Below are positions 13,501 through 25,924 of a stretch of 64,000 bases of DNA, one piece after another. The first letter of the stretch is position 1. The number at the start of each line of letters is the position of its first letter. The stretch spans positions 650,908 through 714,907 of the forward strand of contig PCDI01000018.1 in the NCBI GenBank assembly GCA_002778195.1, written 5' to 3'. The notes under the pieces are model-generated. The model was not told the origin of the DNA. It was given only the letters and a program-made list of their open reading frames with translations, and did no database searches. A program made the position numbers and the translations under genes. This stretch comes from Raffaelea ambrosiae (Eukaryota > Ascomycota > Sordariomycetes > Ophiostomatales > Ophiostomataceae).

Positions 13501-14369
13501 GCGGCTCCGCGGACCAGGACGAGCCGAGGGCGCTCTCTGTTGAGGAGGTACCTCTAATTCAGGCCGACCTAAGCTGGGGTGATATCCTGCGGGACGGCAC
13601 GGTAGTGCAGATGCCGCGGCCATCGCTGCTGGCCATCACCATGCTGCCCCCCACGAGCCAGACCAAGTCGCGCTCGTGGCAGAACACGCCGCCCATCCCC
13701 CCCCACCCAAATGTAGTGCAGCGACGCATGGAGCTGCTGACATCGGACATGCTGACGCGGGCATTGACCCTGGTGAGCCGCGGTCAGCATGAGCGGGCGC
13801 ACACTCTCCTTCACGAGACGCGGTCCATCCTCAAGGGCCTGGGCAAGGGTGGCCTGCCACCAGTGCCACCGCTGCCCAACAAGTCATTATCCACACCATC
13901 GCACTCCGTGCCCTCTACGCCACATCCAGGCAACGACGGGTCGCCAACCATGGCGTCTGGCACGCCAGACCGAAAGCACACTCCCTCGCCGACTACGTCG
14001 GCTATGTCCGGCATTGCAGCTGGCTTCCCGCCGGCCGGTGGAATGCTTCCGCGCAGTCGGTCCAACGACGGCCTGAGTGTGTCCATGGGCACAGCAGCCG
14101 GGATCGACTCCAAGGTAGTGGCTGCCCTGGATGCCGAGCTGGAAGCCAGCTTGGAGTGGATCAACCATCCGGCCGTGTTTGGGCGCGACAGCCGCAAGGC
14201 AGTGCTGCAAGCTATTGGCGTGATCAGCTCGCAGCGGGCGTTCACTTTCCGCTCGCCCGTCGAGAGTCTCTGGGCGAGGCGTGTCAGCGGTGTGAAGCGG
14301 CTGACAGAAAAGAGCCGTGAGTGGCGCGAAGAAGGCGGTGGTGAGGGTGGCATCCTGGAAGAGGCGTAA
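10544..14369 (+). CDS. RING-H2 / PH / VWA domain protein, Ste5/Far1-like architecture
   Basis: The model joins 10544-10724, 10795-11145, 11252-13025 and 13097-14369, giving 1192 residues. Introns are GTACGC..CTAG (branch CTAAC at 10776-10780), GTGAGT..GCAG and GTGAGT..ATAG, and each keeps the frame. A RING-H2 finger occupies residues 117-162 (C117, C120, C138, H140, H143, C146, C159, C162). A PH-like domain lies at about 430-552, starting LRLYGTLRVGKD and ending in a helix with LKLWQQALMDLN. A VWA domain starts at about 636. Its metal site is degenerate: the usual DxSxS reads PISSS at 647-651, so the first Asp is Pro. The C-terminus is long and rich in Ser, Pro and Thr. RING, PH and VWA in this order is the layout of the budding-yeast pheromone scaffolds Ste5 and Far1. 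A role in MAPK signalling is inferred. Another ATG at 10908 would drop the first 98 residues. Confidence 0.85.
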
Positions 14370-15919
14370 ATGGGATGGCGAACGTTCATTTCCCTCTTCT
14401 TTTTGCCTTGCCTTCCTCCAACAAAAACGACGATAATCCAAAAAAAAAGAAGACAATGATCATGAACATTTTTCATGACGACCCGCATCCATCAGCGCTT
14501 TATGACTGGGTTTTTTTCTCCTCATTATTTACCGACCGAAAGCGCACAGCTGTGCGCACACCCATACCCATCCTCGAAATGCACGACGCTAAATCTTTTT
14601 TATGTCCATTTTTTGTCACTTCTTGCCCCCCTTTTTTCTGGTTTGGCCTTCTGCTAGTTTTGCTCTACAGCCATTTCTCAACTCATGACAAGTTTTTTTT
14701 TGTTGGATTCTTCCTCTCTTTCTTTCCCTATTCGTTATCTCATTGGCAAAAAGCGCTGTTGTTCTTTTTCATGTCCGAATCTGGCGGGTGGCTTTTTCCC
14801 AAGAAGATATACCATGCATTGCCCCCTTTTTTTGTTTCTTGTTTTATTTGCAACCCCCCCCCCCCCCTTTTTTTTTTTTCTCTCTTTCTGGTGTTCGATT
14901 CTTTTTTATGTGAACGTGTACACATTCTGGGCACGGGGGTGTCTTTCTGTATTGTTATTCTGGTTTGTATATACACGACATGTTGTGTTATGTATGGAGA
15001 TTTGTTGTTTGTTTCCAGCAAGTTACGGCGATTCTTTTATATATATTCCTCCGTATGTGGGCCTTTCTTTTGCTACTTTTTTTCTCTATACATTTGTTCT
15101 GGTGGGTGTACAGAGTAACCACTACGTAAAATGTGTGTATTTGTGCTTGTGTTTAATACTGTTCTCATTGGAGTATCGACATGACCGTTCACGATTGCGA
15201 GATGAAATGCACAACCAATTTACGTCTTTTGAGATCTTACAAGTGTGAAAGAGATGTACCCATTGTGGAATACATTTCCTATCTATGTATGAAACGTATG
15301 GCTAGAAGATTGGATGCATTTGTTTGTGGGCTTGTTTGTGTCCACAATCCACATGTGTTTCCCCTAGTCCGGGGAAGAAATCCACGAGGACAGAGAAAAT
15401 AGGAAGAGAGAATAATGTTGGGTATATGTAGAAATGAAAGACGTAGCCAAGAGAGGTGGTCTTTTCGTTGTATGCATAAAGAACAGGACCAACAAAAAAA
15501 AAGCATGCCAGCAGGGAGACTCGGAAGTATGAAAGAAAAGAGAAAAGAAAGGGAGGGGAAAAGAAACAAAAAAAAGAAACAAAGGATCCCCCCGCAAAAA
15601 AACAAGGCTTACATACACACTCCATCGCGTCCAGATTGTGAAATCCTTTTCATCCCATATACCGCCCATATTTTTATCAACGCCCGTCAAAAAGAGTTCC
15701 TTTTTTTTCCCTTATCCCGTAGATCCAGCCCCGACCTCCCAAAAATGATTGTCGTATCCTCATCCTCGTTCCCGTTCTCGTTCCCGTTCTCATCCTCGCT
15801 CTCATCCTCGTTCGAGCCCTCCTTTCCTATCACTCGGATCCTCCCTTGAACCCTTACCCCTATCCTGCCCTGTCCTGGCCTTTTTTTTTGTTTTTCCCTT
15901 CTCTCTTGATTCCCATCAC
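14370..15919. other. Convergent intergenic region
   Basis: This 1.55 kb separates the 3' ends of the RING/PH/VWA gene (+) and the velvet gene (-). It is T-rich on the + strand, with a C14 run at 14854-14867 followed by T12, and a 6/12-bp CTCGTTCC/CTCATC-type repeat at about 15756-15815. It should hold both 3' UTRs. No gene was seen. Confidence 0.6.
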
Positions 15920-17956
15920 TCAACTCCGCCTCGATCGCTTCCGTCCCTTGCCAGAAGAAGTTCCCTCGCCGTCGTTATTGTTGTTGTTGCCGCCGTCGCC
16001 CCCCCCGTCTTCCTCGCTCTCGTCCCGGCCGTGCGATGCATTGGTCTTGTCGTTGCCCTTCTTGATGGAGATCAGACACCCTTGCTCCTTGAGGCGCTTG
16101 GTCAGGGGCGTGCTCGCCTGCATGCCCGGGAAGTCCTTGGCGTTGTACACGGTGAACACGTCGCTCATGGCCACGGCCTGCACGGGCGACGAGCCGCCCG
16201 CGCGCATCCCCAGCGGGTCCAGCACGACCAGCGCAAACTTGAGGCGGAAGGCTCCCGGGGTGCGGCACGACAGGTCCGGGAAGCAGAAGAAGCAGCCCTC
16301 CTGGCCGTGCTCGTCCTGGCCCACAAAGGGCGAGCTCACCAGCGTGCCCATGAGGCGGCGCTGCTGGCGGTAGTCCTCGGGCATGGCCGAGTTGTCCTGC
16401 TCGCCCGTCTCGTTCCAGATGGAGCAGTGCAGGACGGTGAACTGGAAGCGCAGGCGCATGCTGATGGCCTCGGGCGTGGCGTCCGGGTCGTCAATGGTGA
16501 GCTGCACAATGGGCGGTGGGTCGATGACGCGGCGGTCGCGCTCGCCAAAGCCGCACGAGCGGGCGGCGACGGGCTGCTGGCGGACACGGATGCGGTACTC
16601 AGACGAAGGCGGCGGTGGAGGCGGCGGCGGTGAGATGGCGTCCGAGGGCAAGGAAGACGACGACGGCGGAAGAGGAGGAGCATGGGCACTGAGAGGGGTC
16701 ACGCCGACAGCCGATGGGGTCGGGCTGATGAGCAGGTGTTGTTGTTGTTGTTGCTGTTGCTGTTGCTGTTGTTGCTGGGACTTGGCCGAAGCGATGGCTG
16801 TAGAAATGGGAGGCACGGCCGGTGGGCTGTGGTGGTAGCGGTGCTGATGATGCTGGTGGTATATGGATGACGGATGGGACAGCGGTGGCGGTGGCTGTTG
16901 GTGGTAGCTCTGAGTCGGCTGTGGAGGGAAGTAGCTGTTGTTGCTGTGGTTGCTGTGGTTGCTCCTCTGCGAGCCTGCGTCGTCTGCCAGCAGGCTGGTG
17001 ATGGACATCTGCTTGGCATCCGCCCGTGGAGAGCCAGACACGGACGGCAGACGGTCCCCGCCAAGGCTCGGCGAGCCATTCTGGTGCTGGCTGTGGATGC
17101 TGTGGATGGGCGGATACGTGGCCGAGCTGAGGTTGCTGGGTGTTGGGTAAGCAGCGGCAGCGGCGGCGGCCTTGGCACGGCTCAGACTAAAGTCTGGAGA
17201 CGATGTCGGCGCTGGCTGGTAGGACGGTGGTGGCTGGGGATATTGCTGCTGGAGCTGATGCTGGTGCTGCTGGTGGGAGTAGCGGACGCGGTCTGGCTCG
17301 TCGGAGCGGTCGCTCGACGCCGTCGATTGGGTCGGCGAGAGCCGCAGGTCCGGGCCTGAGCGCGGGTTGCTGCGGCCGCTCCCCTGGATGCCCGGCAGGC
17401 TATGGAGGCCCGAGACTTCGAGAGTCGGCGCAGGGAGCTGTGGTGGTGTCTGGCCCACGGGGGACGGTGTGGCATAGTCGCCGGCGCCGCCACTTCTGTT
17501 GTTGTTGTTGTTGTTGTTGCTGCTGTAGTAGGAGGACGAGTGTCGGCCAGACGATGTGGATGAGGGATACAGAGAGGTGTCCCGGCTGCTGCTGGTGCTG
17601 CTGGATAGTGCTGCTGGTGGCAGGGCGCTGGAGATGCTGTGCGGCGATGAGGAGGAGGGCGAAGAGGAGGAGGCCGCAGCAGCCGAGAACAAGCTGGAGG
17701 GGCCCGGCAGCTGGGTCCGTTCCCGGGGAGGTGGTGGTGGGTGTGGGTTGCTGGTTACGGCTGCCGCCGCCGCCGCTGTTGCTGGGGGAGGTGGCGAGGC
17801 TGTTGTTGCTGAGTCGTGCGAGTAGTACTCGCTGCTGCTGTGCCGAGGAGGAGGATAGAGGAGCTCTTGGCCGCTCCAAGCGTGGTGCGGTCTCGCCATA
17901 GTGTCACCCATGGAAAGGCCAAAGCTGTGGGGAGCGAGCTCGACGACTGTAGACAT
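15920..17956 (-). CDS. velC: VelC-like velvet domain regulator
   Basis: This is a single exon of 678 residues; the ATG at 17956 is the first in-frame ATG after the upstream stop. The velvet domain is C-terminal and continuous (about residues 454-632). It opens YRIRVRQQP and contains ARSCGFGERDRRVIDPPP, then the FTVLHCSIW and GCFFCFPDLSCRTPGAFRLKF blocks. Velvet proteins are fungal DNA-binding regulators of development and secondary metabolism that work as homo- or heterodimers. A C-terminal velvet domain behind a long disordered N-terminus points to VelC, because VeA and VosA carry it N-terminally and VelB has an interrupted one. Residues 1-450 are rich in Ser, Pro and Gln, with a poly-Gln run (16738-16780) and a poly-Asn run (about 17500-17525). 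The extreme C-terminus is basic (GKGRKRSRRS), a likely nuclear localisation signal. Gene symbol is by subfamily inference. Confidence 0.88.
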   Translation of the reverse strand: MSTVVELAPHSFGLSMGDTMARPHHAWSGQELLYPPPRHSSSEYYSHDSATTASPPPPATAAAAAAVTSNPHPPPPPRERTQLPGPSSLFSAAAASSSSPSSSSPHSISSALPPAALSSSTSSSRDTSLYPSSTSSGRHSSSYYSSNNNNNNNRSGGAGDYATPSPVGQTPPQLPAPTLEVSGLHSLPGIQGSGRSNPRSGPDLRLSPTQSTASSDRSDEPDRVRYSHQQHQHQLQQQYPQPPPSYQPAPTSSPDFSLSRAKAAAAAAAYPTPSNLSSATYPPIHSIHSQHQNGSPSLGGDRLPSVSGSPRADAKQMSITSLLADDAGSQRSNHSNHSNNSYFPPQPTQSYHQQPPPPLSHPSSIYHQHHQHRYHHSPPAVPPISTAIASAKSQQQQQQQQQQQQQHLLISPTPSAVGVTPLSAHAPPLPPSSSSLPSDAISPPPPPPPPSSEYRIRVRQQPVAARSCGFGERDRRVIDPPPIVQLTIDDPDATPEAISMRLRFQFTVLHCSIWNETGEQDNSAMPEDYRQQRRLMGTLVSSPFVGQDEHGQEGCFFCFPDLSCRTPGAFRLKFALVVLDPLGMRAGGSSPVQAVAMSDVFTVYNAKDFPGMQASTPLTKRLKEQGCLISIKKGNDKTNASHGRDESEEDGGGDGGNNNNNDGEGTSSGKGRKRSRRS
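16738..16780. repeat. CAG/CAA triplet array encoding poly-Gln
   Basis: On the minus strand this is a mixed CAG/CAA array inside the disordered half of the velvet protein, about 13 Gln in a row. A second array of AAC codons at about 17500-17525 encodes poly-Asn. Both are likely length-variable. Confidence 0.85.
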
Positions 17957-18008
17957 TGAGGGAGAGACTGGGATAAGAGGAGGATGGGAAGGGTGTTTAT
18001 GTGAATGA

Positions 18009-18044
18009 GGTTTCTGAGGTTTCTGAGGTTTCTGATATTTCTGA
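18009..18044. repeat. 9-bp minisatellite in the velvet 5' leader
   Basis: About four copies of GGTTTCTGA lie 50-90 bases upstream of the velvet ATG, inside its probable 5' UTR. Confidence 0.8.
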
Positions 18045-18468
18045 GGTCGATGTTGTTGTTGAGGTCGATGCTGTTGAGGTTGGTGGTACGAGAAAGAGGA
18101 AAGGAAGGAGAGAGAAAAAGAAAAGGAAAAAAAAAAAAAAGAGTAAGAAGTGAGTATATATGCAAGATGCAAGTGAGTATGTGTGCGTGTGAGTGAGACT
18201 ATGGGGGTGGGGTGGGAACTCGTGTGTTATGTATGAGAGAGGACCAGGAAGGATAAAGGATGTGAGAGCGTATATGTCTGGGAAAATGGGGTGTCTGTGT
18301 TTCACTCCAGATCCCAGGAAGAGACGGGTGCATGTATATAAAATCAACGGTCACTAGTCGCCGAGGAAGCTGGGCAAAGATCGTCTTCTGGCGTGGGATG
18401 GGACGAGCTGGAGCGGATTCTGGGTGAATGCGGTCTTGTTTTGCCTTTGCTTTTGGCGTGTCAATTTT

Positions 18469-18545
18469 TCGACTTTCTGTTTTTCGACTTTTCGACTTTC
18501 CGACTTCTCGACTTCCCGACTTCTCGACTTCTCGACTTCTCGACG
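18469..18545. repeat. 9-bp minisatellite, TTCTCGACT unit
   Basis: About eight tandem copies of TTCTCGACT with single-base variants (TTTTCGACT, TTCCCGACT). Confidence 0.85.
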
Positions 18546-19299
18546 GCTTGCCTTCCGTGTGTGGTCGGCGTGCGATTGGGGGTCCCTTTTCTCTTGTCGT
18601 GTCTTGTTCTCCGTTTCTTTCGCTTTTCTTCTCCCTTGCCCACTTTCTGTTTCACTTCCCTACTGCACACACACACACACACAACGTAGCAGTCAGTTAT
18701 CGGTGATTCTGCAGGAAGCCGAACCTAGTCGGTGGATTGCGATGGGTTGGGCTGCAAGGGATGGGCCAAACTGTGGCTTACTCGAAACAACGTGTGGAAG
18801 ACGGGCTGACACGGGCAGGACAAGGCAGGACGAGCTGAACGGCGACGGCTTGTGGCGGCCACACGCAGGCGTCCTCGCAAATTAACAGACAACGAAAAAA
18901 ACGGGCGGCCAGGCAGCCCGGGGGTGTATTCTGGGGGTACACGAAGCAAGGGCTGTCAGAGAATAACAGAAATCACAGAGGAAGAAGGGATAATAGTGGC
19001 TGGCTGGCTGGCTGGCTGGCTGGACGAGGAAGCACAGTCCAAAGTGGTATTGGCGTGTTGGCTTGTGTCTTGACTTTGACTTTGTCCTTTCTGTCCTTGT
19101 CGTTGGCGGTGCTGGACCCGAGTGCGGATGATGTTGCAGTGCTGTTGCAGTGCTGTTGTGGTCTTGGTTGTATTTCTCGTTTCTTCCCGTCTCTTGTCCT
19201 GACCTCTGATGTTTGCTGGTAGCTCTCTCTCTTTCTCTTGTTTGCAAGAGAGTCTTGTCAGACACGTAACCGAGCTGGCAACACGAGCAGAGAAGAGGA

Positions 19300-19475
19300 C
19301 AGAAAGAGAGGAACAAACACAGAACGACACAGAACGACACAGGACACAAAAAAAGAGATAAAGAGACAAAAGGATACAAAACCGACACAGAACACAGAAC
19401 ACGAAACAAAAAGACACAGGAAAGATCCAAGAACCGACACAGAGCACAGAACACGGAAAGACACCGAAAAGACAC
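19300..19475. repeat. Degenerate ACACAGAAC-type array
   Basis: Interspersed repeats of GACACAGAAC, AGAACACGA and AAAGACACA units with a period near 9-11 bp. Confidence 0.6.
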
Positions 19476-21349
19476 AAGGCCAATGCACAAGAGACACTGC
19501 ACAAGAATTGGCGTGGTGGTGCTTCGCAGGCAGAAAAAAAAAAAGAAAAAAAAAACACAAAGAAACAGAGAAAAGAAAAAAGAAAAAAAAAAAAAAAAAA
19601 AAAAGACACGCTCAAATATGACTTGTCGGAGAACAGAGCCGGAAGGAGCAACGACAGGCTAAGCGATCTGCAAGCGGTTCTTTGCTGAAAAAAAGAGTGT
19701 GTGTGATTCCAACAGGCAAGCAAGGCGCGGGCGCTGGTGGGTGCTGTTGCATATGGTGCTGTGGGGATTCTTTCTCTCTCTTTTTTTTTGTCTTTTTTTG
19801 TCTTTTTTTTTGTGTCACTCTTCTTTTGTCCTTTTCTCCCTCTCTCTTCTTGAACAGATCCCTGCTGGGGACGTGATCCCTGGGAAACGATCCCTCCTGG
19901 AAAACGCCGCACTGGTTGCACAGCGTCAATGTTTCTGGGAAGCCGGGACGAGGGCAGATGGATGGCGAATGACGGATGTGTGGCTGCTTTTTATTTTCTG
20001 CAATTTCGACAGAGCAGCTGTTGGTTGGGTTGGTGAGATGGCAAGCTGGCGAGTGGGCACGTTGGCGAGCTGGCGAATTGCGATCTGTGCCGTTCTCTCG
20101 AGGTCATGTGGCCGCGATGCGGTGATCTTGTGATGACGATGATGGTGGATTGTTGCTGTCGGGCTGGTGGAAGTCCAAGCTTTGGGTTGGACAAAAAAGC
20201 AAGGCCAAAATGAGAGTCTGGACAGGCTTGGGGAGCGAGAAAGCGAGAGTGAGAGACAAGAAAGCGAGGACAACGGCGAGGGGGAAATGTACGCCTCTGG
20301 CTGGTGTCCGTGGAGCAAGCAAGCAGCACGGGCAGGATGCTGGCATATCTATATAGTATATCATCGGCAGCTGTCAATTTGCAGTCGAGGATGATGTGTC
20401 GTGGTGGTAGCGGTGGTGGTGGTGGTGTGTGTGTGTGTGTACGAGTATGTGATGGACGCCACCCGGCACGAGAGGGGGGTGCAGGTAAATGTTTAATATT
20501 ATAGTAGATAGGAATAGAGCTCGGAAGGGGACCACAGGGGGGAGGGTGCAGGGGAAGGGGCGTGCGCGAGCGGGCTGCCTTGTATAAGTATGGAACGGCG
20601 AGGGAAGGAACAATAAATAAATAGAATCACACAATATAAAAAGACAGCGAGAGGGGGGGGATATGGAGGCCCGGTATAGTTGAGGCAGGAACGAATGGAA
20701 GAGGGCGAAAGATTAAAAAAAAGAAAAAAAAAAAAAAGAAAGAAGAAAGAAGAGGCGTTGGGTGGACTGTTCCTTTCTGGCTTCTGGTTTCTGGTTTCTG
20801 TTTTCCGTTCTCTGTCTTTAATGTATTTCTTTTCTTTTTGCCCGTCCATCTGCTGGGCCTATATATACGAGAATACACACGCTATACGAGACTACACACG
20901 CAAAGCCTGGCTCGCGGGGGCCACACAGACAGGAACAGAGTCAAAGTGCAGGCCAGCAGGACCTGTCGAGGAGGACGAGGACCACGGAAGAAAGGAGGGC
21001 TCTGGAAGACGAGGGGGGGTGACAGATGTGTGGAATGGAGGGGAGGCACGAGCGAGGGGCCGAGAATCGAGAGCGGAGAACCATAGAACATCGAACACAG
21101 AACGCAGAGACGAGAGACGACAGGCACGGCGAACACAGCGAGCATATCAAGCACGGTTACAGACCGACAACACGGTGAGCAGCAAACGGGACAAAGCGTT
21201 TGCCATGCAGATCTGGCCGGGACATGGGTCAGAGGTGAAAGGCAAAAAGGGAAAACGAAAAAAGGCCGGCGGACGAGGGCGGACGAGCAAGGCAGAGGAG
21301 AACAAGCCAGAGAAACCAGCCAAGCAGGGGAAGGGTCGAGAAGGAATAG

Positions 21350-21445
21350 CGCCGGAACAGCGCCGGAACAAGACCGGAACAGGACCAGAACGGAACCAGA
21401 ACAGGGCCAGAACAGGGCCAGAGCAGGACAGGACCAGAACAAGAC
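21350..21445. repeat. GGCCAGAACA-type minisatellite
   Basis: Repeated units related to GGCCAGAACA and GACCGGAACA, about 11 bp each, in a purine-rich block. They contribute to a spurious 593-codon minus-strand frame. Confidence 0.7.
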
Positions 21446-22067
21446 GAGACACTGGCGGCGGGAGGTGATCGATGCCGGCAATGGTTGCTTGCGGTCGACA
21501 GTGCGAGACGAAGAGACTGGCAGAGCAGAGTTTGGGGATGTCCTTCTGGCACACACTACTAAGCAGCCGTCATGGTTCTGGATATGCCAGACAGCGGCAG
21601 GCAGACGGGGAACATGGGGCGAGACAAAAAAACTGCTCCCCCAAACACAGAGTGACCAAGTGACAAGAGAGACAGAGTGAGAGACCAAGTGACAGGCGAG
21701 ACTGAGTGACAGATAGACTGAGCGACAGAGCGAGTGACAGAGTACAAAGAAGGGGCGTGCGAAAAAGAAGGGTCTCAGCAAGAGGGCATAAAGAGAAGGG
21801 GGGTGTGGACGAGAAGAGGGCGAGAGCAGGGCAAGGGGGGTGGGGGTGGCTGTTGCAAAGGGGTGGGTGTAGGAACGGAGAGACGATATAGGTGTTGGAT
21901 CTAGAATCCGAAATAATATGGGGGAAGACGATCGAGGAAAACTGGAACGGGTGGGAGCATTGGGAACACATGGACGGGGGAGAAGAGGGAAGGGGGTGAG
22001 CCAAGAAAGGATCGGAGGATTCCGAGAGGAAGAGAGAAAGAGAGAAGCGAAGCGAGGAAGAAAGAAA

Positions 22068-22310
22068 GGTGCGTGAGAGGAGGGCAAGAACAGGACGGGC
22101 GAGGAAAAGAAAAGGAAGAACAGGACGAGCGAGGAAAAGAAGAGCAAAACGAGCGAAGCGAGGACAAGAAAAGGAAGAACAGGACGAGCGTAGCGAGGAA
22201 ACGAAAAAGAAGAACAGAACAAGCGTAGCGAGGAAAAGAAAAAAAGAAACAAACGGAGCGAAGCGAGGAAAAGAAAAAAAGAAAAGGGAACAAGCGTAGG
22301 GAGAAAAAAA
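22068..22310. repeat. Purine-rich minisatellite, about 36-bp period
   Basis: Six or so degenerate copies of a unit containing GAGCGAAGCGAGGAAAAGAA and AGGAAGAACAGGAC. The + strand is almost free of pyrimidines other than C in GAGCG and AACAG. Confidence 0.75.
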
Positions 22311-22983
22311 AAACAGCGAACCAGAAGACGGACATTTGAGGTACGGACAAACTGCAGACAAGTGTGTAGACAATTGCCCAAGACAACCGGAGAAAAGAGC
22401 CAAAAAAAAGACGACAAAGACCCGAAGACCAGTCCAGGGGACGTGCAGATGGGCGTGTGCGGCAGGTTGCTGGGGGTGTACAGCCCAGGGGAGGGGGGGA
22501 GCAGACGGGCATATTGGCTGACGCATCGAGACTGGCTGGAGAGACAGCAAGGAACGACGAACCAGCTGCTCCTGCTGCTCATGCCATGTACTATGTAGTT
22601 GCATGCACTGCACGGCTGCTTGGGGGAGGACAAGGCGAGGGGGCGCCTGTCCGAACAAGGCAATCCCTACTTACACTGGCGCCGTGTGGGCGCGCTGGAG
22701 GGCACACGGTGCTGGCCACGTTTTGGGGCTGCGGCGTAGACAGGAAACAGGATGAATAACCAACTGCTAGTTAGCTCGCAACCATACAAGTGTCAAGCAG
22801 ACAGGCACCAGCAACCTGGGATGCGGAGCTTCAAAAAGCGTTGTGCTGTTGGCATCACGGGCACTAGTGGCAGTTGGGAGGGATAGAAGGGAAGGAAAAA
22901 GAAGGCAAAGAGAAGAAGGCAAAGGAGGCAGACTGGAAAAAAGGTTGAACAAGAGGTGCAGAGCGTGAAGAATCGACGAGGAC

Positions 22984-23062
22984 AGGTAGAAAAAAGGCGA
23001 GACGAGGTAGAAAAAGGCTGCGAAATAGGTCGAAAAAGGTAGAAAAAAGGTAGAAAAAGGCT
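22984..23062. repeat. GGTAGAAAAA-type minisatellite
   Basis: At least five copies of GGTAGAAAAA(A)GGC-type units with an irregular 10-20 bp spacing. Confidence 0.7.
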
Positions 23063-25924
23063 GAAACGAGACGTCTGCATTTTCTACTTCTCCACAAACT
23101 GCTCGCAATGCAGACGTCACAAGTCAGACCCGCTGGGCCGTTTTTCTTTTGTTTTTCTGTTTTCTGTTTTGGTCGTCTGTCGGTTTCTGGTTTCTGGTGT
23201 CTGTTTTTTTTTTCCCCCATTCGCTGTGTCGTGGTGTCGTTGAGAACCTGCCCGCTAGGGCGGCTTGGCTTGGCAGGTGGCCGTCATCCCACGTCGACAT
23301 CTGGCCGACACCACCCGTTCTGGGGCGGCTGCATCAAGACTGTGGCTCCCTGCTTTTTGTTGTTGTGTTCCCTTCTTTTGTTCCCTTCTTTTGTTCCTTC
23401 CTTTCTCCTCTTTTACCCAGTATTGTCCCCTCGCTGGAAATGATGGACAGGCCTGGTGTCTGACCAGCACATCGATCAGCCCACGCGGGACTCGGGATGA
23501 ACAGGGAGACAGCAAACGCCAAGGGGCGCGCTGGCCGAGACTCGCTGGCCAAGACTCGCTGACGGCATAAAAAAAACCAAAAAAAAAAAACAGTCTGCCA
23601 GACGACCAGGCTGAAAGGCTGAGCCGTCTTCAGACGAAACATGGGCTGCGCCAGCACAGAAAGAGGCAAAAATGAAAGGGAAAACAAGGCAAGGGAGACA
23701 AGAACAGTCCGTCCTGAAAGACTCCTACAACCAGAAACACCAACACGCAGTCCTTCTCCCCCCCCCCCCTCCCTCCCTGGCCGTATCCCTGCCCTCTCCC
23801 CCATTCCAACGTGTTGGAAACTAGCCGTTTTGTGTCTTCATTTTCACCCTGGTTTGTGTTTTTTGTACTATGTAGTTAGTTGCTCCTTTGCTCTCTTTTG
23901 CCCTTTTTTCTTTCTTTTCTTTCTTTCTCTTCTTTCTCGTGGGCCGACCGTCTTGTCTCGCTCTCGGTTTCCATGTGCTCATCGCCTCTTCGGCTGGTCA
24001 ATCTTGTCGCCGGGCTAGCCCCCTTTCTGGCCCTCCCTGGCCTTCCCTCCCTGGCCCTCCCTGGCTTACAACACCTGTTTTCCCACGTGCTGCACGCCAG
24101 CAACCCCGGAAGGGGAAAAAAAAAAAGAAAGAAAGCTCGCTGTCCTATGTACGTGGACTGTGGCTTGCTCTCTCTGTCCGTGAGACTCTCCCTGCATACC
24201 TTGTGGCCTTAGTTTCCTTGTGTCCTCACCGGGATTCTGTGTTCTTGTGTTTCTGTGCTTTCTTTTCTTTTTCTTGTCTCCCTGCCTACATCGGCAATAC
24301 GAGCACAGGCAACTGACTTCTTGGCCCATGCCTGCCTCTTACTTGCTTCTGCATGTGCATCTTCCGTGCTCACCTCCCGTGATGCGCTGCTTGAGCACAC
24401 ACGAGAAGGGGGACACATGCGCTTTGTTCTTCACAAAGTAGGAGACGACTCGTCCGAAACTAGTGAATAACTACTCGTCTACTATGTAGTTGGTTGCCTT
24501 CCCCGGATCGATGCACACCACACGGACCTCTTTGCGGCGTGTCCATGTCCTGCTCTCGGATGGGGTATCAGATGGGACATCGTAGGGGGGTTTATTTTTC
24601 TTTGAGTTTTTCCTTTAGTCTGATTCCGGGGGTTTCTTGGGTCGGTTCTGAGAAGGGAAAGGAGGATGAGAATCCGGTGCAACTGCCAAGACCGCACGAG
24701 AGTATCCGAGCGAAGATTGGCGAGGCCCGTCCATTTCGGGCCTTGCAGTGAATCGACCGTCTAGTTACATTCGGTCCCCATTTCCTTGGCCCAGGCGCGA
24801 CCTCGGAAACCCCGATAAAGGCCTGCCAGGGAAGAGAATAGACTGTAGGTCCACGAGGAGACAATCAGACTGGTACAAAATCATACGGACACACAAGAGG
24901 GTAAATGTCCAGGCCTGATGGTCGGGCGAGCCGGATAATATTCCTGGTCTGGAAAGGGTAGGAGAGAGGACAGCAACCACCAGAGCCAAGACAAGACGAC
25001 AAAAAAGCCGACAAGCCGCACGCACATGCCGACATCGACATTGAACCAGCTCTTGTCCGTCCGTGGCCCAGAGCCTGCAGACGCACAGGACAGGTCGAGT
25101 TCTGCGACGCAAAAGAAGGGGGGGAAAAGGGAAAAAAAAAAGAAAGAAGAAAAAAGAGATTGTTCCGTGTTGTGTCAAGTTGTTATTGGAGAGGCGGGAT
25201 AAATCAAGTACCCGTACTTGGGAAAACGAGAAGAAAGTACTTCGTACATAATGAAAGAAAGTGTACGCAGACGGACATGGTCACCATACAACCATGTAAA
25301 AACAGCACCACGGAAACCATGAAAACCACAAATACCGCAAGCAACTGCCACCAATACTACACAACACAACCACGGCTAAAAAACACGAAAGAAGAAGCAA
25401 ACACGGCACACACACACAGAAGACTGAGGAACGGGCGGGTACTTTTTTAGCAATGGGAACAGAATGCGACCCTGATTTCCGGGTTTCCAACTTTCTGACA
25501 GGGGAGGCAAGGCAACCCAAGGGCAACCTTGTGTGTGTGTGTGTGTGTGTGTGTGCTGTGCTCGTGCACGAGTACACGAGTGCGTTCTTTTTTTCTTATT
25601 TTTTTCTTTTCTTTGTCATTTGTCACTTTGTCAGTGTTGGTGCTCTGCGAGTTCTTTCTTGCCTGTTTGACCACGGCAGTCAATACTCTGTACATACGAG
25701 TAGTAACTAGTATGTCGGCCACAGCAGTGACGTTCCCGTGTTACATAGTAACAACCAACTCTGTATTGCCTTGTATGCATTCTCCCCGACCATCACCTCC
25801 CGACTGCCACCTTCCGACTGAAAACGGACCTGCTCTTCCCGTCACACCACCGCCATCTCGTAGTTGTCTGTGCAACCTCCGTGTCAAGCCTGTCCATGCC
25901 CGGCCTGCCTTCCTCGAGCCCGGA

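Noticed and set aside
20882..22663. 593-codon minus-strand open frame
   Set aside because: It is a by-product of purine-rich minisatellites; the translation is Ser/Phe/Leu/Pro low complexity with no domain.
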